64,000 nucleotides of DNA. It comes from an uncultured Christensenella sp. (GTDB taxonomy: Bacteria; Bacillota; Clostridia; Christensenellales; Borkfalkiaceae). The notes under the pieces were generated by a model. That model saw only the letters and a list, made by a program, of their open reading frames with translations, was not told the DNA's origin and ran no database searches. The DNA lies in NCBI GenBank assembly GCA_910585595.1, contig CAJUET010000004.1, forward strand, positions 62,001 to 126,000, given 5' to 3'. The translations under genes and the position numbers were made by a program. Each line of letters begins with the position of its first letter. The stretch's first letter is position 1. This document shows positions 58,172 through 64,000 of the stretch, piece by piece.

Positions 58172-59181
58172 ACGAAATAATACAAGGAGACGCGTTGGAA
58201 ATGTTGCAGACGCTTCCGTCCGAAAGCGTTGATTGTTGCGTAACCTCGCCGCCTTATTATCAGTTACGAGACTATGGATGCGAGGGACAAATCGGGCTTG
58301 AAAAATCGGTCGAAGAATACATAGACAAGCTCGTCGCGGTGTTCCGCGAGGTGCGGCGGGTGTTGAAAAGGGACGGCACGCTGTGGGTCAATATTGCGGA
58401 TAGCTATGCGGGAAGTGGAAAAGCAAAAGGGCAGACGACGCCGTTTGCAAAAGTGCAAGCGGGCAACAAGGGGATTACGCAAGGAAATCTGAACGTCACG
58501 CCGAAATGCGGTTGCAAGCAGAAAGATTTGCTCGGTGTTCCGTGGTTACTCGCTCTTGCGCTCCGTAACGACGGGTGGTATCTGCGGCAGGACATTATTT
58601 GGCAAAAGCCGAATCCCATGCCTGAAAGCGTAAAGGATCGTTGCACAAAGTCGCATGAGTATATTTTCCTTTTGTCGAAGTCTCGGAAATATTACTTTGA
58701 TACCGAAGCCATCTCCGAGCCTGCGGCGGAAAGCACGTTATCGAGAATTGCACAGAACGTTTCTGCACAGCACGGCTCGGAGCGCATTCCGGGAAAAACA
58801 AATGGACCGATGAAGGCAGTCAAACCTCGATACGGCGGGAAAAAATATACGGAAGATCCCGAAGTGTTCAACCGCACAAAGAGCGGGACTCTTTACGACT
58901 ATGCCCCAAGAAGGAACAAACGCGACGTGTGGACGGTGACGACGAAGCCTTTCAAGGGAGCGCACTTTGCCACGTTTCCCAAGGACCTCATAAAGCCGTG
59001 CGTGTTGGCGGGATCTCCGAGGGGGGGGGTAATACTCGACCCTTTCGCAGGAAGCGGCACGACGGGCGTTGTGGCGGCGGAAAACGGGCGAAAGTATGTT
59101 CTCATCGAGCTTTCCGAAAGCTATATGGAAATATGCAAAAGCAGAATACGGGAAGCTATCAAGGAGTTGCGTGATCCATGA
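58168..59181 (+). CDS. Phage DNA methyltransferase (N4-cytosine or N6-adenine)
   Basis: 337 residues from ATG 58168. Catalytic motif TSPPYYQLRDYG near residue 27 and SAM motif DPFAGSGTTGVV near 296, the order of the beta class; TSPPYY favours N4-cytosine. No restriction enzyme gene is near, so it is an orphan, probably protecting phage DNA from host restriction. Confidence 0.92.
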   Translation: MNEIIQGDALEMLQTLPSESVDCCVTSPPYYQLRDYGCEGQIGLEKSVEEYIDKLVAVFREVRRVLKRDGTLWVNIADSYAGSGKAKGQTTPFAKVQAGNKGITQGNLNVTPKCGCKQKDLLGVPWLLALALRNDGWYLRQDIIWQKPNPMPESVKDRCTKSHEYIFLLSKSRKYYFDTEAISEPAAESTLSRIAQNVSAQHGSERIPGKTNGPMKAVKPRYGGKKYTEDPEVFNRTKSGTLYDYAPRRNKRDVWTVTTKPFKGAHFATFPKDLIKPCVLAGSPRGGVILDPFAGSGTTGVVAAENGRKYVLIELSESYMEICKSRIREAIKELRDP

Positions 59182-59351
59182 AAATATTAAAAACTCCGAC
59201 TTTGCCGCCACAGACATGCAAAAAGTGCGGGTGCGTGTTTGAAGTTAAAAAAGAAGATTTTTATCAGAGCCAATTTCCCGTAGGAGAAACGGTTTGCAAA
59301 TGTCCGTTCTGTGAAACCGAGCATGTAATCGTTTTTAAGGAGCAAAGATGA
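59178..59351 (+). CDS. Small zinc-ribbon phage protein
   Basis: 57 residues with CKKCGCVF and CKCPFCE pairs. Overlaps the methyltransferase gene and the next gene by 4 bases each. Confidence 0.7.
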   Translation: MKILKTPTLPPQTCKKCGCVFEVKKEDFYQSQFPVGETVCKCPFCETEHVIVFKEQR

Positions 59352-59521
59352 ACGAACTCTTAAAAGAAAAAGCGGAGCAAGAGAAAGCAAATTTTTGTAC
59401 GAATTGCTGTCCGCATCCCGACAGCTTATGCATTCGGGATTTTTGCGAGGAATACAAAAAAAAGTTTCGTTTGGGGAAATATTCTCCGAGAAGGAAGAAA
59501 AAAGAACAAATTAAAAGGTAG
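59348..59521 (+). CDS. Small Cys-rich phage protein
   Basis: 57 residues, CTNCCPHPDSLCIRDFC, with a basic C-terminal tail. Ends in a hairpin (AAGGTAGC 59515-59522 with GCTACCTT 59537-59544) that may be a terminator. Confidence 0.65.
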   Translation: MNELLKEKAEQEKANFCTNCCPHPDSLCIRDFCEEYKKKFRLGKYSPRRKKKEQIKR

Positions 59522-59726
59522 CGTCTTTGCCGAGATGCTACCTTAAACCATAATCGACTGCCGCGCCGACAATCAATTCTATATACATTATATATAGAAA
59601 TGCTGAAAAAGTCAATCGATTTGTGCCTGAGAAGAGGCTTTTACCGTCCTCGTAATCAGTCTTATCTGAGCGACGAAAAAAATGAAGTCGTAGCAGCCGA
59701 AGGAGAAAAAATCAAAGGAGCTAACC

Positions 59727-60578
59727 ATGAGAAAAAACAAAGGCTACGTTTGCGACAACTACGATGATCTTTTTGAAAATTTACAAGAGGAGGGATGCAT
59801 AGTCGATAATCGCAGCGTGTTCGGATATCGGATGAAAACCATTACTTCGGGAGAGTATCGGGAATGCGAGATATATCCGATTTTCAAAAATAAAAGTATT
59901 GTTCAAAGGGGGATGAAAAAAAAGGAAACGCGGAGAGTTCAAAGATTGTTGAACAGAAAAAATGCACGAAAGGCGCTTGTTCGGCTTCTGAATACCAACT
60001 TTCATGAAAATGATATTTGGGCAACCTTCACCTACGACGATGAGCATTTGCCGAAAGATAAAGAGGCGGCACATCGTTATTTCAGAAACTTCTTACGTAG
60101 GCTTGCCTATTGGATGGAGAAGAACGGATACGGGGAATTGAAGTATGTGTTCGTCACTGAATATGTGGACGACGGAAAAAAAGTAAGAATTCATCATCAT
60201 CTTGTCAGTAATTTCCCTGATCGCGATATTTGTGAGTTAAAATGGAAGGGTGGAGCTCGAACGCAGACGCGCAGACTGCAGCCTGATGAATCGGGATTTG
60301 AAGGTTTAGCTCGGTACATAACAAAGTCACGCGATTTCAAAATCAAAAATGAGAAGATGTGGTCTGCGAGTCAGAATCTGATTCGACCGAAGGTGACGGT
60401 ATCCGATAAAGCGGTATCGCGGCGGCGGATGGAAAAAATGTGTTTGAGTTATGCGGAAGCGGAAGAGTTTCTTCGTTTGAAAAATGAGGAGTATTCTCTT
60501 ACGGGTGAAATCGAAATTAAATTTTCGGACTATGTACCTGGGGCATATATCTATGCGAAGATGCGGCTTCGATCGTGA
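59727..60578 (+). CDS. HUH-type rolling-circle replication protein
   Basis: 283 residues. TFTYDDEHLPKDKEAAHRYF (motif 1), HUH motif in VRIHHHLVSNF, and GLARYITKS with the candidate catalytic Tyr followed two residues later by Lys. This is the Rep fold seen in microviruses and many Clostridia phages and plasmids (REP_ORF2/G2P group). It nicks DNA in rolling-circle replication. Its presence in a tailed prophage suggests either a rolling-circle step or a role in mobilisation. The short stretch before it (59545-59726) may hold its origin. Confidence 0.82.
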   Translation: MRKNKGYVCDNYDDLFENLQEEGCIVDNRSVFGYRMKTITSGEYRECEIYPIFKNKSIVQRGMKKKETRRVQRLLNRKNARKALVRLLNTNFHENDIWATFTYDDEHLPKDKEAAHRYFRNFLRRLAYWMEKNGYGELKYVFVTEYVDDGKKVRIHHHLVSNFPDRDICELKWKGGARTQTRRLQPDESGFEGLARYITKSRDFKIKNEKMWSASQNLIRPKVTVSDKAVSRRRMEKMCLSYAEAEEFLRLKNEEYSLTGEIEIKFSDYVPGAYIYAKMRLRS

Positions 60579-60624
60579 ATGAAATTGATTTTGCATTTGA
60601 ATGCGGAAACTAAGAGGAATGTTT

Positions 60625-60993
60625 ATGGAACAGATTGATTTGAGACGGAAATTACGCGGATACCTCAAAGGTTTTCGTGATTGTCAAACCCAAGCAAAAG
60701 AAATCGAGAAGATGCTTGCGAGCGGCGGCGTTCCCGATATTGTGCGCGATCCATTGCTGAAAGCAAAGGAAGATTTTGAATTGCAATGTAAAAACGTTCA
60801 GCTGATCATAGGCTATACGAAGTCAGGACTTGAACGCAGGATATTCAATGATCTTTACATATTCGGCAAGCCTATGAGAAGGATTGCGAAAGAAACAGGG
60901 TATAGCTACGGGCATTGCGCAAATACCGAAATGAAAGCCGTAATTCGGTTGTGCGGGCAAGAAAATGTACTGATTTTGCTGCCGAAGCGATGA
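60625..60993 (+). CDS. Sigma region 4-like late-gene regulator
   Basis: 122 residues, coil at the N-terminus (KEIEKMLASGGVP) and a C-terminal helix-turn-helix, DLYIFGKPMRRIAKETGYSYG. Proteins of this type (ArpU/YjcJ-like) commonly lie just before the HNH-terminase genes and activate late transcription. ATG 60625 chosen for SD AAGAGGA. Confidence 0.75.
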   Translation: MEQIDLRRKLRGYLKGFRDCQTQAKEIEKMLASGGVPDIVRDPLLKAKEDFELQCKNVQLIIGYTKSGLERRIFNDLYIFGKPMRRIAKETGYSYGHCANTEMKAVIRLCGQENVLILLPKR

Positions 60994-61008
60994 AAGATGT
61001 GAAAGAAA

Positions 61009-61050
61009 GTGAAAAAATATTAAAAAGATGTGAAAAAATATTAAAAAAAA
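61009..61050. repeat. Two tandem AT-rich 21-bp repeats
   Basis: GTGAAAAAATATTAAAAA at 61009-61026 and again at 61030-61047. A shorter related copy GATGTGAAAGAAA begins at 60996. Confidence 0.75.
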
Positions 61051-61097
61051 CCGTGTATAATCATACGCAAAGAGAAAGAAATCGAGCAAATTCTTTA

Positions 61098-61142
61098 ATC
61101 CCCCCCTATGGGGCAAAAAAGCGCAGGTGTGCGCGCAAGCGC
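61098..61142. other. Candidate phage cos region
   Basis: GC-rich stretch CCCCCCCTATGGGG followed by GCGCAGGTGTGCGCGCAAGCGC, directly after the AT-rich tandem repeats and before the HNH and terminase genes. This is where cos ends lie in HK97-like phages of Bacillota. The cut position itself is not readable from the sequence. Confidence 0.4.
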
Positions 61143-61202
61143 GTGATGAACCCTCTCTTCAAACATTTCCGCTTTTTAAGGAATTTGCTCATAGGTGAAA
61201 TT

Positions 61203-61532
61203 TTGTCGGAAAAGAAAGAGAGCTATCACGGAAAATTCGATAATTTTTACCAGGGAGAACGATGGCGGCGGCTTCGTGCCGAGAAATTTGCCGCAGCATG
61301 CGGTCTTTGCGAAAAATGCAAGGCAAACGGTATGATTCGGGCAGGGAAAGAAGTGCATCACATTATTCCGATCGAGAAAAATTGGGACTTGCGATATGCG
61401 TTCGACAATCTCATTCTTCTTTGTCCGAAATGTCACAATGAAGAGCATGATCGAATCAGCTCTTTGCAGAAATTCAACAGGATTTGGGAGGAACTCAATG
61501 GCAGGTCGTCGTCCGACAACGGATCCGAATAA
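61203..61532 (+). CDS. HNH endonuclease, phage packaging type
   Basis: About 109 residues from TTG 61203 (SD AGGTGA); ATG 61146 would give 128 residues but has no SD. Zinc/HNH motif: CGLCEKCKANGM, AGKEVHHIIPIEKNWDL, AFDNLILLCPKCHNEEH. Such HNH proteins work with the terminase in cutting at cos. The 3' end overlaps the small terminase gene. Confidence 0.9.
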   Translation: MSEKKESYHGKFDNFYQGERWRRLRAEKFAAACGLCEKCKANGMIRAGKEVHHIIPIEKNWDLRYAFDNLILLCPKCHNEEHDRISSLQKFNRIWEELNGRSSSDNGSE

Positions 61533-62010
61533 AAAATTGAACCGAAGCAACGACGAATTGGAGTCGCGGGAAGAAGAAACCCCGATTTATTTAAGTCAGA
61601 ATTTCAAAGCCCCGAAGTCGCTCAACGCTGAAGAAAAGAAGATTTGGAAATGGCTTGTAAAAGTTTTCCGCGAAACGGTAAATTGCCGCGTATCGGATGC
61701 GGACATTCACTTGATGGAGCTTTATTGCCGGGCGAAGGTGGCCACAGACGAGGCGGATGCAGAGCTGAAGAAGGATAGACGTCCCTTTATTCTCGTTTCG
61801 CTCGGAAAAGACAAAGACGGCAATATCAAGACAACCGCAAAGCCGAACCCGAACTTCAAGAAGCGGAAGGAGAATGCGGAACTTTGCGTCAAGCTCTTCG
61901 ATCAACTCGGTTTGTCTCCGATAGCCCGCGCACGAATGGGGCTTGGAGCGGCGAACGCGAAAAAGAACGACGACTTTTTCAAAAAACTAATGGAGCGCAA
62001 CGATGATTAA
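61498..62010 (+). CDS. Phage terminase small subunit, P27 family
   Basis: 170 residues from ATG 61498 (SD GGGAGGA). MAGRRPTTDPNKKLNRSNDE, central helical region with LMELYCRAKVATDEADAELK and C-terminal LGLSPIARARMGLGAANAKK: P27-type DNA-recognition subunit. Confidence 0.88.
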   Translation: MAGRRPTTDPNKKLNRSNDELESREEETPIYLSQNFKAPKSLNAEEKKIWKWLVKVFRETVNCRVSDADIHLMELYCRAKVATDEADAELKKDRRPFILVSLGKDKDGNIKTTAKPNPNFKKRKENAELCVKLFDQLGLSPIARARMGLGAANAKKNDDFFKKLMERNDD

Positions 62011-63259
62011 TCTCGAAAGAAGAAAAACAGCGGACCTGATTCCCTACGAAAACAACGCCCGTATAAACGAAGCTGCGGTCAATGCGGTTGCAAACAGTAT
62101 TCGTGATTTCGGGATGAACAATCCGATTTTGATTGACGAGAAGAACGTCATTATCGCAGGGCACGCGCGGTTGAACGCTTTGAAAAAGCTTGGAATCGAG
62201 GAGACGCCCGTTCTTGTCGTTTCGGGAATTTCCGAGGACAAAGTAAAGGCGTACCGTATTGCCGACAATAGCACGGCACAACTGTCCGAGTGGGATTTGG
62301 AAAAGCTGCAAACGGAACTTAATGCGATTGACATTGAAATGGCGCAATACGGTTTACAGGAACAGCTCGACGAAATTCAACGTCAAATGGATGAAGCGTT
62401 GGCGGCGGAGATTGAAGAAGATGAAATTCCCGAAGCGGATACCGTAAATTCGCCGATATCGAATCCGGGGGACGTGTGGTTGTTAGGTCGGCACCGTCTA
62501 TTATGCGGTGACAGCCGAAACCTGAGCGAAGTGGAAAAACTCATGAGCGGCGTAAAGGCGGATATGTTGCTTACCGATCCGCCGTACAACGTGGCGTATG
62601 AAGGGAAAACCAAAGAGAAGTTAAAAATTGCAAACGACGATTTGAGCGAAGAGGACTTTATGAAACTGTTAGAACTGTCGTTCGGGGCGGCGGATAAGGT
62701 CTTGAGGGCGGGAGCGGCGTTCTATATTTGGCATTCTGACAATGGTGGATTTAACTTTCGTCTTGCATGCAAGAATACGGGATGGAAGATTCGTCAGTGT
62801 CTCATATGGGTCAAAAACTCTTTTATTCTCGGTCGGCAGGATTATCAGTGGCAACACGAGCCGTGTTTATACGGAAACAAAGAGGGCGAAAGGTATTTTG
62901 CGGAATCCGATTACCGTCAAGATCATGATCCTTGCCTTTACGGTTGGACGAACGGCGCGGCGCATTATTTTACGGATGACCGAAAAAAGAGTACGGTTCT
63001 TCACTACAACAAGCCGAATAAAAACGGGGACCATCCGACCATGAAGCCTGTCGGGTTGCTCGCTCAACAGGTGGCGAATAGTTCACGCGTCGATGAAGCG
63101 GTTCTCGACTTATTCGGCGGAAGCGGGTCAACGTTGATCGCTTGCGAAAAATTAAACCGCGTCTGTTACATGATGGAACTTGATCCGAAATACTGCGACG
63201 TAATCGTAAAGCGATGGGAAAATCTGACGGGAAGAAAGGCGGAAAAGGTCGCGGGTTAA
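62003..63259 (+). CDS. ParB-domain/DNA methyltransferase fusion with an internal duplication
   Basis: 418 residues. N-terminal ParB-like nuclease domain (1-110, with IIAGHARLNALKKLG), acidic linker (about 125-155), then a beta-class methyltransferase with LLTDPPYNVAYEG near 190 and DLFGGSGSTLIACE near 372. In the middle, EPCLYG... and DPCLYGWTNGAAHYFTDDR follow one another (about residues 281-326), whereas the family has a single H-E/D-P-x-L-Y-G-W segment. Likely N6-adenine methylation. Lying between small and large terminase is typical for this phage group. Confidence 0.9.
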   Translation: MINLERRKTADLIPYENNARINEAAVNAVANSIRDFGMNNPILIDEKNVIIAGHARLNALKKLGIEETPVLVVSGISEDKVKAYRIADNSTAQLSEWDLEKLQTELNAIDIEMAQYGLQEQLDEIQRQMDEALAAEIEEDEIPEADTVNSPISNPGDVWLLGRHRLLCGDSRNLSEVEKLMSGVKADMLLTDPPYNVAYEGKTKEKLKIANDDLSEEDFMKLLELSFGAADKVLRAGAAFYIWHSDNGGFNFRLACKNTGWKIRQCLIWVKNSFILGRQDYQWQHEPCLYGNKEGERYFAESDYRQDHDPCLYGWTNGAAHYFTDDRKKSTVLHYNKPNKNGDHPTMKPVGLLAQQVANSSRVDEAVLDLFGGSGSTLIACEKLNRVCYMMELDPKYCDVIVKRWENLTGRKAEKVAG

Positions 63260-63263
63260 AGCG

Positions 63264-64000
63264 ATGCTGAATTGGATCACGGATTTTGTAAAACTTGTCG
63301 AGCGTTATCCGCAGGAGTTTAACCGCGACGTGAAAGATAACGTTCGGCAAATCAAAGAGCTGATATCCCGAAAAGACGTTTTTTATAAAGAAGCCGACCC
63401 GATAGCTTTTCGTGATTTCGCGTTAAAGTTCAAGCATTGGGAAGGGATTTGGGCGGGGCGTCCGATTGAGCTGAATATCGAACAACGGTATATCGCGGCG
63501 TGCATTCTCGGAATTAAGATTTGGAACAGAGAAGAAAGGCGGTTCGTCCGTTGGTTCAACGAGATGGATTTGTTCGTCGCCCGTAAGTGGGGGAAGGATA
63601 CATTCATCGTTCCGCTTATCTGTTATTTCGTGGGCATCGATAAAGAGCCGTCCGCATGGTGTCAGATTCTTGCGGAGAACGAGAGACAGGCGAAACGGAC
63701 GTTCGATATCGTCAAAGAGAATATCAAAGAACCGCCGCTATCGTATTGGTTCAGCGGAACGGGAAAAACGTCCGACACGATAACTTGTCCGGCATTGAAG
63801 GGAAAGATCGAATATCTTTCGGGCAGAACGAAGGGTAAGGACGGAAGCAACCCGTCCGTAGCCGTTGTAAACGAAGCGCACGAGATAACAACCAAGAGTC
63901 AATACGACGCCGTTAAAACGGGCATGGGCGGGCGATCGCAACCGATGATGATTGTCATCTCATCTATGGGAACAACGCCCGACAGTTTGATTGAGTCTCT
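63264..64000 (+). CDS. Phage terminase large subunit, N-terminal part (runs off the window)
   Basis: 245 codons present. DNA-packaging ATPase and nuclease. Walker A region LFVARKWGKDTFIVPLI (residues about 104-120), Walker B PSVAVVNEAHEITT (about 197-210) with Asn where an Asp is usual, and the coupling motif ISSMGTTPDS. The N-terminal 60 residues are of the sort seen in T4/HK97-like TerL of Clostridia phages. The nuclease domain is outside the window. Confidence 0.88.
   Translation, partial: MLNWITDFVKLVERYPQEFNRDVKDNVRQIKELISRKDVFYKEADPIAFRDFALKFKHWEGIWAGRPIELNIEQRYIAACILGIKIWNREERRFVRWFNEMDLFVARKWGKDTFIVPLICYFVGIDKEPSAWCQILAENERQAKRTFDIVKENIKEPPLSYWFSGTGKTSDTITCPALKGKIEYLSGRTKGKDGSNPSVAVVNEAHEITTKSQYDAVKTGMGGRSQPMMIVISSMGTTPDSLIES

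Larger units (their letters stand above)
47724..64000. mobile_element. Left part of a tailed-phage prophage in tRNA-Ser
   Basis: Gene order is that of a temperate siphophage: integrase next to the tRNA, divergent CI repressor and Cro, early genes, replication, then HNH-small terminase-large terminase at the window edge. The right end, structural genes and lysis genes are not in the window. The left att core is expected in the last 30 bases of the tRNA; its partner cannot be seen. Confidence 0.93.

Overview
The window reads as a chromosome segment of a low-to-middle GC member of the Bacillota, most likely an uncultured Clostridia-type gut bacterium. The basis is a thrS T-box leader, the infC-rpmI-rplT and dgt-dnaG-rpoD operons, the rsmD-coaD-(ylbJ) and holB-ricT...trmN-rsmI neighbourhoods known from Bacillus and Clostridia, sigma-A type promoters with 17-bp spacers, and probable relatives of the sporulation proteins YlbJ and YtxC. 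The genus cannot be named from the sequence alone.

Layout. 1-24400 is dense housekeeping DNA: partial murG, leuS, a YtxC-like gene, thrS with its T-box, infC (start codon ATT)-rpmI-rplT, an rRNA/tRNA methyltransferase, yebC, a stray fragment of a repeat-rich surface protein, a two-gene ABC exporter, then one long run from dgt to pheA: primase, sigma factor, TrmK, a Nif3-like protein, a zinc-ribbon protein, a short alanine racemase, folate cyclo-ligase, rsmD, coaD, DAHP synthase and prephenate dehydratase. A ylbJ-like gene and rarA follow. 24400-27350 holds small single genes with very clear promoters, two of them overlaid by dyads or placed so that the mRNA would be leaderless, and a bacterial sugar transferase.

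A six-gene tRNA operon (Gly, Arg, His, Gln, Lys, Lys) at 27274-27807 is interrupted at the 3' end of its last tRNA by a 5.06-kb mobile element (about 27799-32862). The element has a large serine recombinase whose last codons are antisense to the tRNA, a TetR-nitroreductase cassette with twin operators, a zinc-ribbon gene broken by a stop codon, and a sigma-like gene. The tRNA operon's terminator now lies beyond the far end of the element. Housekeeping genes resume (greA, lysS, a YaaO-like decarboxylase, holB, ricT, ferredoxin, trmN, rsmI, a DUF3737 protein, ppa), together with a 1110-residue secreted protein carrying a transglutaminase-like domain that has lost its catalytic Cys and His.

From the 3' end of tRNA-Ser(GCU) at 47723 to the right edge lies the left 16 kb of a tailed-phage prophage. 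In order: tyrosine integrase, an AT-rich lipoprotein cargo gene, CI-type S24 repressor, Cro-like gene with two near-identical operators, early genes, a PcfJ-domain protein, an ASCH protein, a DNA methyltransferase, an HUH-type replication protein, a sigma-like late regulator, a probable cos region, HNH endonuclease, small terminase, a ParB-methyltransferase fusion with an internal duplication, and the start of the large terminase. The other phage end is outside the window. No CRISPR array or rRNA gene was seen.
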